From: Desulfococcaceae bacterium
GTDB lineage: Bacteria > Desulfobacterota > Desulfobacteria > Desulfobacterales > Desulfosalsimonadaceae
DNA: 64,000 bases
Assembly (NCBI GenBank): GCA_030145385.1
Contig: JAQYVU010000001.1
Span: forward strand, 124,001-188,000
Direction: 5' to 3'
Positions 18,762 through 27,377 of this stretch are shown one piece after another. Under the pieces are notes generated by a model that saw only the letters and a program-made list of their open reading frames with translations, was not told the DNA's origin and did no database searches. Position 1 is the first letter of the stretch, and each line of letters begins with the position of its first letter. A program made the translations under genes and the position numbers.

Positions 18762-21017
18762 ATGAACGTTTATGAGGACTTGAAAACCGAACTTTTAACA
18801 ATCAATGAAAATGTCTCAATGCTGCTTGGGCGGATCAATGCCATGCCTGAAACATCTCAGCGTTCATTTCAGGGCTGGGAAAATATATGTCATAGTATCG
18901 AAAATCAGTTGTCAGAAGAATTAATCCGTGTTGCGGTGATCGGAACCATTAAATCCGGAAAATCCACATTGATTAATTCGCTGTTTGCAGGAGATTATCT
19001 TAAAAGAGGCGCGGGTGTTGTAACATCTATGGTAACCAGGGCCCGCCGTGGAGAACATCTCAAGGCAAAGCTGTATTTTAAGTCCTGGGATCAGGTCAAT
19101 GCGGATATTGAACGATCCCTGGTATTATTTCCCTCACTGGAGTGGCGGTCCCGAAAAGAACCGTTTGACATCTGCAGAAAATCGGACCGGGAAGAACTGA
19201 AACAGGCCCTGGGATCTCTTGAGACCAAGCACCTTTTAAGCAATGATACAAGAAATTTGAACAGTTTATACCTGTCATCGTATTTAAGAGGCTATGATCG
19301 TGTTAAGGATTTCCTTTCATCAGATGATTTAACCCGGGAGTTCAAATCAAAAGAGTTTTCAGCCCATCGTGATTTTTCCGGAAATGAGGTGCTGGCTTTT
19401 TATTTAAAAGATATCTCCCTTGAAATTGATTCCGGAGAAATTGAAAACAATATCGAGATCGCCGACTGCCAGGGCAGTGATTCCCCGAATCCGCTTCACA
19501 TGGCAATGATCCAGGACTACCTCCTGCAGGCAAATCTTTTAATCTATGTGATCAGCAGCAGGACCGGTATTCGCCAGGCGGATATTAATTTTTTGTCCAT
19601 GATTAAAAAAATGGGGATTATCGAGCATATTATTTTTGTGGTCAACTGTGACCTGTCCGAGCATGAATCCTATGATGAACTTCAGGTTCTGATCGGAAAA
19701 GTAAAAGAAGACCTCGCAATTATAAAAAACAATCCGGAAGTTTATACTTATTCCGCGTTGTTCAGCCTTTTTAATGCAAATCAGGGTACACTGTCTTCCA
19801 AAGATGTCCAGCGGCTGACGCAATGGGAGGCAGAGGAAAAGATTATATCTTTTTCAAGCGACCAGGAAAAACAGTTTGTCACGAATTTGCGCCGGGTCGT
19901 TACACGGCAGCGGTATGCCTTGCTGTTTAAAAACCATTTTGAACGCCTTAAAATGATCGTATCCGGATTAAACCACTGGATCCGGGTCAACCAGGATGTT
20001 CTGGCCAAGGGGGCGGATGAGGCATCCCGCCTGATGAAGAAAATCAAATCCCAGCAGAAAAAAACCAATCGCGTAAAATCAATGGTGAAAAGTACGCTGG
20101 AAGGAGCGGTGCAGCAGCTTAAGCGGGAAATCAGGTCGGATGTGGATCATTTTTTTGATTCCCGCTACGGAGAAGTGGTGCCCAGTCTGATTGAATTTGT
20201 CAAAAGTTATAACATTCAGCTCTACCAGTATCAGGACAGGGTGGCGGCGGAAGGTTTTTCCAACACGCTGTATCTGGTGTTCCAGGATTTCAAACACGGC
20301 ATTGATACGTATATGGCGGAAAACATTAATCCGCAGATCTTTAATTTTGTGAAAAACGAAGAAGACAAAATTAAAGAGTATTTTGAAACCATCACCGGTC
20401 CTTACGAGGTAATGGTCAATGACGCCTTGTCCGAATACAATGCAGCCATGGAGCGCCTGGGGCTGGGGGTGGCATCCGATTACCGGAAACCGGCAGCCGA
20501 CATTGACTTAAAAACTTTAAAACAGATTAAAAAACTGGAGTTTCCACCGGCTGCGGCTACCATGAATTACAGTACCGCGATTAAGACGGAAGCCATTATG
20601 CGGCTGGGGTTTTATAATTTTATCAAGCAAATCAAGCGGCTCATCCGGCAGCCGGTGAAAGATGAAGCCGCAAATGCCTTGAACGCCTTAAAAGATGCGA
20701 TCAAACGAATGAAAAAAGAAACTGAAGAAGGCCTGGTTTTTCATTTTAAGAATTACAGGGAAAATATTAAATTTCAGTATATTTTTCAGCTGGTGGATGC
20801 GGTGTCGGACAATATTTATGATGTCATGATGGAGCGGTTTCATGATTATACCCAGGATCTTTCCCTGTTAACCGGTTCAATGGTAAAAAACCAGGTTGAT
20901 AAAGACCATTTGTCTTCGTCTTTACAGGAGTGCGCATCAACAGTGGATGAGATATCCGCCGGGATCAGCCAATTCAGTGATCTGCTTAATAAAACAGTGA
21001 ATTCGAATCTGGATTAA
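18762..21017 (+). CDS. Bacterial dynamin-like GTPase
   Basis: 751 residues. The GTPase domain has G1 GTIKSGKST (61-69), a G2 Thr in VTSMVTRARRG, G3 DCQGSD and a G4-like VNCDLS. A long helical region follows with heptad-like stretches (about 420-751), as in dynamin/BDLP stalks; no transmembrane helix is obvious. Bacterial dynamins remodel or repair membranes; whether this one does is inference. An orphan ParA-type ATPase follows 75 bases later on the same strand, suggesting a shared job in positioning. G3 is DCQG rather than the usual DTPG. Confidence 0.8.
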   Translation: MNVYEDLKTELLTINENVSMLLGRINAMPETSQRSFQGWENICHSIENQLSEELIRVAVIGTIKSGKSTLINSLFAGDYLKRGAGVVTSMVTRARRGEHLKAKLYFKSWDQVNADIERSLVLFPSLEWRSRKEPFDICRKSDREELKQALGSLETKHLLSNDTRNLNSLYLSSYLRGYDRVKDFLSSDDLTREFKSKEFSAHRDFSGNEVLAFYLKDISLEIDSGEIENNIEIADCQGSDSPNPLHMAMIQDYLLQANLLIYVISSRTGIRQADINFLSMIKKMGIIEHIIFVVNCDLSEHESYDELQVLIGKVKEDLAIIKNNPEVYTYSALFSLFNANQGTLSSKDVQRLTQWEAEEKIISFSSDQEKQFVTNLRRVVTRQRYALLFKNHFERLKMIVSGLNHWIRVNQDVLAKGADEASRLMKKIKSQQKKTNRVKSMVKSTLEGAVQQLKREIRSDVDHFFDSRYGEVVPSLIEFVKSYNIQLYQYQDRVAAEGFSNTLYLVFQDFKHGIDTYMAENINPQIFNFVKNEEDKIKEYFETITGPYEVMVNDALSEYNAAMERLGLGVASDYRKPAADIDLKTLKQIKKLEFPPAAATMNYSTAIKTEAIMRLGFYNFIKQIKRLIRQPVKDEAANALNALKDAIKRMKKETEEGLVFHFKNYRENIKFQYIFQLVDAVSDNIYDVMMERFHDYTQDLSLLTGSMVKNQVDKDHLSSSLQECASTVDEISAGISQFSDLLNKTVNSNLD

Positions 21018-21092
21018 ATTTGTATCACAATTTATGAATATTCTTTTTTACAATGACCCTCAAAATCATTTCTAAATTAGGATGGAGGAAAA

Positions 21093-21872
21093 ATGGCCAA
21101 AAAAAATACACGTATTGTTGCCATCGCAAATGAAAAGGGCGGCGTTGGAAAGACGGCAACGGTCGTCAATCTGTCAGCTGCCTTGTCTATTGAAGGTCAA
21201 AAGGTTCTTGTTATTGACATGGATCCACAGCATAATACCACAAACGGTCTGGGCATAGATGCAACTGATGACAGCATAAGTATTTATGACCTGATCACCA
21301 ACGGCGGGGAGTACAAGACCCATGACGCGATTTGTCAGACCAAATGGGAAAAACTGGACCTGATTCCATCGCATATTGATCTTTCAGGAGCGGAAATTGA
21401 ACTGGTGGACGAAGAGGGTCGTGAAAACAGGCTCAAGGAAGTCATTGCCCAGGTCGCTGACAAATATGATGTCATTATCATGGACACGCCGCCGAGTCTT
21501 TCTCTGCTGACAATTAACGTATTTGCTGCTGCCAGTGAAGTCGTGGTGCCATGCCAGACTCACCCGTATGCGTATAAAGCCCTTGAAGATCTGTTTGATA
21601 CAATAGAAGACATTAAAGAAGATATTAATCCGGATATTATGATTTCAGGGATTATTCCGACTTTTTTTGATCAGCGAACAAAAATCAGCCGGGAAATTTT
21701 AGAAAGACTGCAAACCGATGACCGGTATAAGGATTTGCTGTTTGATACCCCCATACGTGCAAATACAACCATCACCGCCAGTTCAGATAAGGGTAAACCG
21801 GTTGTTTTTTATCGGAAAAGCAGTTACGGGGCAAATGACTACATGGCCCTGGCCCGCGAGTTTATCGGATAG
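21093..21872 (+). CDS. ParA/Soj-type partition ATPase (orphan)
   Basis: 259 residues with the deviant Walker A ANEKGGVGKTATVVNL, A' IDMDPQHNTTNG and Walker B IIMDTPPSLSLLT. There is no N-terminal HTH and no parB next door, so this is an orphan ParA/MinD-family ATPase rather than a standard chromosome-partition pair. Members position cellular cargo on the nucleoid or membrane. AGGATGGAGGA upstream is a good ribosome site. Its neighbour is a dynamin-like GTPase. Confidence 0.85.
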   Translation: MAKKNTRIVAIANEKGGVGKTATVVNLSAALSIEGQKVLVIDMDPQHNTTNGLGIDATDDSISIYDLITNGGEYKTHDAICQTKWEKLDLIPSHIDLSGAEIELVDEEGRENRLKEVIAQVADKYDVIIMDTPPSLSLLTINVFAAASEVVVPCQTHPYAYKALEDLFDTIEDIKEDINPDIMISGIIPTFFDQRTKISREILERLQTDDRYKDLLFDTPIRANTTITASSDKGKPVVFYRKSSYGANDYMALAREFIG

Positions 21873-21937
21873 CCGGTCACAGGGCCGGTTTTACGTATTG
21901 TAATTTTTAGAGTTTAGGATATATTTGAATATAGTCA

Positions 21938-21957
21938 ATGACTGATATGTCAGTCAT
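21938..21957. promoter_or_regulatory. Palindromic operator for the TetR gene
   Basis: atgactga-tatg-tcagtcat: perfect 8-bp arms, 21 bases before the TetR start codon. Position and symmetry fit autoregulation. Confidence 0.65.
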
Positions 21958-21978
21958 GAATACGCAGGGAGAACTGTT

Positions 21979-22590
21979 ATGGGAGAACCCAGTACAAAAA
22001 ATGCTTTGATTGAATCAGCGATTCGAATGTTCCAGCAGAAAGGGTTTCAGATGACCCGGGTGTCGGATATCGTCTCTGATGCCGGCGTTGCCCAGGGTAC
22101 TTTCTATAATTATTTTCGTTCAAAGGAAGAGATTTTTCGAGATATCTGCAATGATTTTATTGATCAGGTGCAAAAAAAATTCATGGAAAGAACCGAACAT
22201 ATGTTTGACGGGGATACCTCTGATGAAGTGGTGAAAAACGTGCATCAGGTGGTCCGGGATCTTTTTCTGATTTATCATGAAAATTTAGATGTTGCAGAAC
22301 TCCTGTTCAGGGAGGGAATCGGTAATGGCGGTATATTTAAAGAGATATATGAAGGCATGCTGACCTTATTTCTTGAATTGATTGAAGAGCAGGTTGAAAA
22401 AGCAACTAAGCGGGGTTTTATCCATATCGAGGACGCCCAGATCGGTTCTGTTTTTCTGTTTGGTTTGTTTGAACGAAGTCTTTTATATTTTATGCTGATT
22501 CGGAAATCCACGGACCTGGAAAAACTCGAACGCGTGATGGTTGATTTTGTTTTAAAAGGCTTGTCTTTTGATTATAATTTTGGCGCTTGA
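21979..22590 (+). CDS. TetR/AcrR-family transcriptional regulator
   Basis: 203 residues. The N-terminal HTH reads MFQQKGFQMTRVSDIVSDAGVAQGTFYNYFRSKEEIF, a textbook TetR motif; the C-terminal ligand domain is helical and its ligand unknown. No efflux or catabolic gene is adjacent on this strand, so targets are probably the gene itself (operator at 21938-21957) and distant sites. Confidence 0.88.
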   Translation: MGEPSTKNALIESAIRMFQQKGFQMTRVSDIVSDAGVAQGTFYNYFRSKEEIFRDICNDFIDQVQKKFMERTEHMFDGDTSDEVVKNVHQVVRDLFLIYHENLDVAELLFREGIGNGGIFKEIYEGMLTLFLELIEEQVEKATKRGFIHIEDAQIGSVFLFGLFERSLLYFMLIRKSTDLEKLERVMVDFVLKGLSFDYNFGA

Positions 22591-22618
22591 TTTTGATACT
22601 CATGTAAAAAATATGCTT

Positions 22619-22640
22619 TCGATGGCAAAGAAAAAAGCTC
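22619..22640. repeat. Fragment of dispersed repeat family B
   Basis: tcgatggcaaagaaaaaagc matches one end of the family B elements (compare 46387 onward and the complement of 11731-11752). The rest of the element is missing. Confidence 0.5.
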
Positions 22641-22654
22641 TGTCAATTTTAAAT

Positions 22655-22701
22655 AAAAAACCGGCGGCCTGCTTGAAAAAGCATGCCGCCGGTTTTTTTA
22701 C
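22655..22701. terminator. Bidirectional terminator
   Basis: aaaaaccggcggc pairs with gccgccggtttttt, with a/t runs on both sides. It serves the TetR gene (+) and the H1-like gene (-), which converge here. Confidence 0.85.
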
Positions 22702-22719
22702 CTTAATCTATGGCTAAGA

Positions 22720-24621
22720 TTAATGATGTTTTGCAGGAGAATGAGAAGTCTTTTTTGAGGCTGTTTTATCAACCGCGTTTTTATCTGTGGTTGTCGCTGG
22801 TTGCAAAGCTTTGATTTTAGCTTTTAAACCGGTCAGCGTTTTATTGATTTCTATAGTCTTCTTATTCAGCAGTTCTTTCTGGGCCTTATCCGTACCAAGA
22901 GACGTCGCTTTTAAAAGATTCTTTAAAGCTGCTTCGCATCCTTCAACCGTATTTTTTCCGGCAGCAACATCTGCTTTGTAAACCAAAAACTTAAAATTGA
23001 TTTGATTCAGCCGTGTTTTGGCCTCTTGTTTATAATGCATAGTCGGTGCAAATTTAATGGCCTTGTAAAGGTTGGATTTAATGGAATCAAAATCCAGCAC
23101 ACCTCTAGCTTTGGAAAGTGCCTCCGCTTTGCTGATATAATAGTCGAACGCCGGAACCAAGGCTTCTTTTTTGGCATAAACCGACTTGACCGGTTCTTTG
23201 ATAACTGCACCCGGCACACTCATTAGCAGTTTTTCACCGGTCGGTGAAAATTTTCCCTGCCAGATTTCAACCGCATTGTCAGCGGATTTGAGATAGTAAT
23301 TGTTTGTATTCATGGCACTGGCAATAATCAGCAATCCAAAAAAACCGCCGACCAGGGTAATAAACATTTTTACGGCACTGTTCATCGGGGGTTCGGTTGG
23401 TGCAGAAACAGTCGGCATAGCAGGCGGAGCCGGTGGTTTTGACGCTTTTTCCGCTTCCCGTTTAGCGGCAGCTTCTGCCTCGGCTTTTGCCTTTTCCGCA
23501 GCTTCCGTTTTAGCCTTTGCTTTGGCTTGAGCTTCTTTCTCAGCTTTGGCCTTAGCTTCCGCCTCTGCCTTGGCCTTTTCAGCGGCTTCCTTTTCAGCCT
23601 TTGCTTTAGCTTCAGCTTCAGCTTCAGCTTTTGCTTTTTCTTGAGCTTCTTTCTCAGCTTTGGCCTTAGCTTCCGCCTCTGCCTTGGCTTTTTCAGCGGC
23701 TTCCTTTTCAGCCTTTGCTTTGGCTTCAGCTTCAGCTTTTGCTTTTTCTTCAGCTTCTTTCTCAGCTTTGGCCTTAGCTTCCGCCTCTGCCTTGGCTTTT
23801 TCAGCGGCTTCCTTTTCAGCCTTTGCTTTGGCTTCAGCTTCAGCTTTTGCTTTTTCTTCAGCTTCTTTCTCAGCCTTTGCCTTAGCTTCCGCCTCTGCCT
23901 TGGCCTTTTCCGCAGCTTCCTTTTCAGCTTTGGCCTTAGCTTCCGATTCTGCCTTGGCTTTTTCTACTGCTTCTGCTGCTGTCGGCTCAGGCGTTTCGGC
24001 AACGGTCAGATCAAATGCTTTTGCCAGCAGGGCTTTGATCCTGTCCGCTTCTGCTTTATCAGTCGTTTCGACCGCCGGAGGAGCGGAAAAGCCCTTTTGA
24101 AATTCTTCGTCTGTGTCAGCAGCATACATTTTTTCCGGCTGCCAGGATTCAAACTTGAGCTTTAAGAGTTCCGGAATCGAGACCGTCTTTTTTTTCACCG
24201 GTGCCGCTTTTTTCTTGGCAGTCTTTTTTGGGGCTGTTGCTTGGGCTTTAGCCGGTTTTTCTATAGCGTTTAAGTCAAATTGTTTGCCCAAAAGCGCTTT
24301 AAGTTCCTTTGCTTTTGCTTTATCCGTTTCGTCGATCACCGGGGGGGCTGTAAAATTATTTAAATAATCTTCATCCGGGGTAACAGCAAGAAAGACTTCC
24401 GGGACCCAGGAACCAAAATCTTTTTTAAGTAAAGATTTTAACGTCGGTTTTTTGGGGGCAGCGGTTTTTTTCTTTGCAGCCGCCTTTTTGGGCGCTGCTT
24501 TAGCCTTTGGTGCGGCTTTTTTCTTTGGCGCAGCTTTTTTCTTTGGTGCGGCACTCTCTGTTTTTTTCTTCGGTGCGGTTTTCTTTTTTGTGGTCGATTT
24601 GGTTAAGCTTTTTTTTCCCAT
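22720..24621 (-). CDS. Histone-H1-like / TolA-like repetitive membrane protein
   Basis: 633 residues of unusual design. Residues 1-60 are a Lys/Ala/Pro tail like eukaryotic H1 or bacterial Hc proteins (KKKAAPKKKAAPKAKAAPKK). Residues about 61-118 and 149-206 are two copies of a roughly 55-residue unit (SLLKKDFGSWVPEVF / ELLKLKFESWQPEKM, then FTAPP / FSAPP and KAxxLKALLxKxFDL), separated by another basic linker. Residues 221-366 are eight copies of an 18-20 residue Ala/Lys/Glu unit predicted to form one long charged helix. A Pro-rich link precedes a single transmembrane helix (about 419-437), and about 195 residues follow, probably outside. There is no signal peptide, and the basic N side should be cytoplasmic. 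Function unknown; tethering DNA to the membrane is one possibility. Confidence 0.7.
   Translation of the reverse strand: MGKKSLTKSTTKKKTAPKKKTESAAPKKKAAPKKKAAPKAKAAPKKAAAKKKTAAPKKPTLKSLLKKDFGSWVPEVFLAVTPDEDYLNNFTAPPVIDETDKAKAKELKALLGKQFDLNAIEKPAKAQATAPKKTAKKKAAPVKKKTVSIPELLKLKFESWQPEKMYAADTDEEFQKGFSAPPAVETTDKAEADRIKALLAKAFDLTVAETPEPTAAEAVEKAKAESEAKAKAEKEAAEKAKAEAEAKAKAEKEAEEKAKAEAEAKAKAEKEAAEKAKAEAEAKAKAEKEAEEKAKAEAEAKAKAEKEAAEKAKAEAEAKAKAEKEAQEKAKAEAEAEAKAKAEKEAAEKAKAEAEAKAKAEKEAQAKAKAKTEAAEKAKAEAEAAAKREAEKASKPPAPPAMPTVSAPTEPPMNSAVKMFITLVGGFFGLLIIASAMNTNNYYLKSADNAVEIWQGKFSPTGEKLLMSVPGAVIKEPVKSVYAKKEALVPAFDYYISKAEALSKARGVLDFDSIKSNLYKAIKFAPTMHYKQEAKTRLNQINFKFLVYKADVAAGKNTVEGCEAALKNLLKATSLGTDKAQKELLNKKTIEINKTLTGLKAKIKALQPATTTDKNAVDKTASKKTSHSPAKHH
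23524..23961 (-). repeat. Tandem 54-bp coding repeat (eight units)
   Basis: Encodes eight units of KAKAEAEAKAKAEKEAxE, one of them 20 residues. The variable residue alternates A/E/A/E/A/Q, so the higher-order unit is a dimer of 108 bp. DNA identity between units is very high, which favours copy-number variation. It also creates long false antisense ORFs. Confidence 0.85.
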
Positions 24622-24801
24622 ATAAACCTCTTTTGCTATTTTCTGAGATTTGATATAATTTTCTATAAATTGTCAGTTTAGTAAAGAAATTTTTATATAA
24701 GAACCGTGTTTTTTTGTAAACAGTTTTTTAATTGATCCGGTATCTGATGATGCCGAATTCTATATAAAAAAGAACCGATTGAATCTGAATTTTGATGCAA
24801 A

Positions 24802-25638
24802 ATGAATAACTTAATTTTAAAGAAAAAAAACCTTGAATCCGGACTTCGTAAGCTTGATTCACTCGCGGTAGCGTTCTCGGGCGGTGTGGACAGTACCTTT
24901 CTGCTGGCGGTGGCTTCAAAAATATTTCAGGACAAAGGCCAATTTGTTGCTATAACCGCACAATCGCCTGTTCATCCTCAAAAAGACGTATCAATTGCCG
25001 AATTGTTTGCAAAAGAATATAATATTAATCATTTGATCATCCATTCCGGGGAAATGGATTCTTTTGCATTTACGGCAAATTCGCCGGATCGTTGTTATGT
25101 CTGTAAAAAAATAATTTTTGGACAGATAACAAAGTCTGCCGCGGAGCTGGGTATTTATCATATTGCCCATGGTGTCAATGTTGATGATCAAAGTGATTAC
25201 CGGCCCGGGATGAAAGCTGCCAGGGAAATGAACATCCTGTCGCCATTATTGGATGCGGGCCTGACGAAGAATGATATTCGGCAGTTGTCTAAAGAAATGG
25301 GACTTACCACCTGGGACAAACCCGCTTCAGGGTGTCTTGCGACCCGAATTCCCTATGGGGAAACCATAGATCTGAAAAAATTGAATATGGTTGAAACATC
25401 GGAAACCGTGTTGTCTGACCTTGGATTTAAAAATTGCCGTGTCAGGCATTACGGCGAGTTGGCAAAAATTGAAGTTTTGTCTGATCATATTGACCGTCTG
25501 CTTATTTCATCGGTCCGGAATCAAATTATTAATCAATTTAAAAAAATCGGATTTTTATATATTACCCTGGATCTGGAAGGCCATCAATCCGGCCGCCTGA
25601 ACCGCTCAGTGCCTGCCGATGTCGACACGTCAAAATAA
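24802..25638 (+). CDS. larE: LarE-type ATP-dependent sulfur transferase
   Basis: 278 residues, PP-loop synthetase. The ATP loop is AFSGGVDSTFLL, and RCYVCKK and WDKPASGCLATRIPYG are LarE landmarks. LarE inserts sulfur into the nickel-pincer cofactor of lactate racemase and related enzymes. Three cysteines (C98, C101, C178) match the arrangement reported for LarE proteins that bind a [4Fe-4S] cluster rather than sacrificing a single Cys; that assignment is inference. No larA, larB or larC lies in the window, so the partners are elsewhere or the substrate differs. Confidence 0.82.
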   Translation: MNNLILKKKNLESGLRKLDSLAVAFSGGVDSTFLLAVASKIFQDKGQFVAITAQSPVHPQKDVSIAELFAKEYNINHLIIHSGEMDSFAFTANSPDRCYVCKKIIFGQITKSAAELGIYHIAHGVNVDDQSDYRPGMKAAREMNILSPLLDAGLTKNDIRQLSKEMGLTTWDKPASGCLATRIPYGETIDLKKLNMVETSETVLSDLGFKNCRVRHYGELAKIEVLSDHIDRLLISSVRNQIINQFKKIGFLYITLDLEGHQSGRLNRSVPADVDTSK

Positions 25639-25831
25639 CTCCAGGCCTCCGCGCTAAAATATACAATACTGATGGTAATGACGAATTAATGACATTCGAC
25701 TGGTCAGCTATTGATTGTTGATAAAACTGTCTTATATTCATTGTTAATATGGTTATATATGAATTAAACCGTATCCTGGGCCAGGCTTCGTATGAATGTT
25801 TTAGTTAATTTTAAATAATGCGAGGTGCCTG

Positions 25832-27025
25832 ATGAATTTTATAACAGATGAAAGTCTGGCAGACATTGAATTCCAAATGAGTTGGAAGAGCGACGAAGCC
25901 GACCATGAAGACAGATTATACACAAAAATTAATTTCGGACGGGATATCCTTCCTCCGGAGCTTTTCGCGCAGCTAATCGGAAAAGCGCCCGGCGACTGTA
26001 TTGAAGTCAGTTACGGCAAAGATGAAAAACTGCTTCCGTCCGTCCCTTCAAACGAAATTATATTAAAGAGAAATCAGTTTAGTTCTAAAACGGTCACGCC
26101 GCAATACGGACGATTTTATCCACGGGGCCTGCTCAAAGATGTTGCCAATGTATTTCCCGGAAACTTGGCGCCGTTTCGGATCATAGGTATTGATGACAGG
26201 ACTATCATAGCGGATTTGAATAACCCGCTGGCGAATCATGATTTGAACCTGAAGGCTGTTGTGCATGGCTCGGTCATTAAGCCTTCTGACCGTGGCGGCG
26301 AGTGTTCCATGCTGATGGATTGTCTTGCAGACGGCCCCGGCATGCAGATTCGCGGCAATGGCCGGGCAACGGATTTTTTCTCCGAAGATGTATTCCACCG
26401 CGAAGATGAAACCAATGACGGCCTTTTTTACCAGAATCCGAGATTTGTCAATCATATTGACAGCAAGGCAAGAGAAACCGTTTCCGAACTTTATGCTTCG
26501 TTTATCACGCCGGGAATGGATGTACTGGATCTCATGAGCGCCTGGCGTTCCCATGTGCCTGAAAATTCAGGAATAAAATCATTGGTCGGCCTGGGTATGA
26601 ACGCCGAGGAAATGAAGCAAAATCCGCAGTTAACTGATTTTCGGGTGCACGATTTAAATATCAATCCGAAACTGCCGTTTGATGACAATTCATTTGATCT
26701 GGTTATCTGCACGGTATCCGTGGAATACCTGATTCGACCGGATGATGTGTTTGCCGATGTCACACGGGTTTTGCGGCCCGGCGGCACGTTTGTTCTGACC
26801 TTTTCCAACCGATGGTTCCCCCCGAAAGTGATCAATGTATGGCCCGGTCTTCACGAGTTTGAGCGCATGGGACTGGTGCTTGAATATTTCATTCGATCCG
26901 GAAAATTCAGTGATTTGCATACGGTTTCCTCCAAAGGATGGCCCCGACCGGAATCGGATAAGTATTATCCGGAATTTTTAAAATCCGATCCAATCTATGC
27001 GGTATGGGGAAAAAATATCGCTTAA
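25832..27025 (+). CDS. SlyD-like FKBP domain fused to SAM methyltransferase
   Basis: 397 residues. Residues about 1-155 resemble a SlyD-type FKBP prolyl isomerase/chaperone with its inserted flap (INFGRDILPPELFAQLIGKAPGDCIEVSYGK, then ADLNNPLANHDLNLKAVVHG, compare DxNHPLAGxxLxFxVEV). Residues about 200-397 form a class I methyltransferase: motif I region DVLDLMSAWRSHVPE (glycine-poor), a DFRVHDLN acidic motif, then DDNSFDLVICTVSVEYL and VLRPGGTFVLTFSNRWFP. GCGAGGTG is the ribosome site. Not in an operon; a terminator follows. Substrate unknown. Confidence 0.75.
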   Translation: MNFITDESLADIEFQMSWKSDEADHEDRLYTKINFGRDILPPELFAQLIGKAPGDCIEVSYGKDEKLLPSVPSNEIILKRNQFSSKTVTPQYGRFYPRGLLKDVANVFPGNLAPFRIIGIDDRTIIADLNNPLANHDLNLKAVVHGSVIKPSDRGGECSMLMDCLADGPGMQIRGNGRATDFFSEDVFHREDETNDGLFYQNPRFVNHIDSKARETVSELYASFITPGMDVLDLMSAWRSHVPENSGIKSLVGLGMNAEEMKQNPQLTDFRVHDLNINPKLPFDDNSFDLVICTVSVEYLIRPDDVFADVTRVLRPGGTFVLTFSNRWFPPKVINVWPGLHEFERMGLVLEYFIRSGKFSDLHTVSSKGWPRPESDKYYPEFLKSDPIYAVWGKNIA

Positions 27026-27067
27026 CACCAAAGAATTTATAGTTCTAAAATAATAAGCCATTAATCA

Positions 27068-27104
27068 AAATGACCCGCCAGCTATGCTGACGGGTCATTT
27101 TTTT
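27068..27104 (+). terminator. Rho-independent terminator
   Basis: aaatgacccg pairs with cgggtcattt around gccagctatgctga, followed by seven T. Ends the FKBP-methyltransferase transcript. Confidence 0.9.
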
Positions 27105-27377
27105 AATTTCCTGATGCAAAATTCAGGGGATAATCGAAAATTGTATGATGCACATATACGTTATCGGTTTAGGGAGACGCAGCAGATGCTCAGACAGTCA
27201 CCGGATATCACCCGTTCACAATTAAATCCCCGGGCGGAGAAACAGAAAGTTATTCGTTCATCCATTATTCAGACTGTCAAGATTGAAGACCTGACCCCCT
27301 CCTTCTTTTGGATAAACTTAACTAAAGTGGATAACCAATTATATTTATAAATGAAAGAATAGCCCCAATAAAAGATT
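27105..27377. other. Gap with no supported gene
   Basis: Between the terminator and the convergent molybdopterin gene I see no gene I can support. An open frame at 27084-27350 begins inside the terminator stem, lacks a ribosome site and resembles nothing known. Confidence 0.6.

Noticed and set aside
23524-23961. CRISPR-like array
   Set aside because: The repeats are contiguous, in frame and encode protein; there are no spacers.
23527-24165. Long antisense frames opposite the H1-like gene
   Set aside because: They are the mirror of the coding repeat (Ser/Phe/Leu-rich) and have no ribosome site.
27084-27350. 88-residue open frame after the FKBP-methyltransferase gene
   Set aside because: It starts inside a clear terminator stem, lacks a ribosome site and matches no family.
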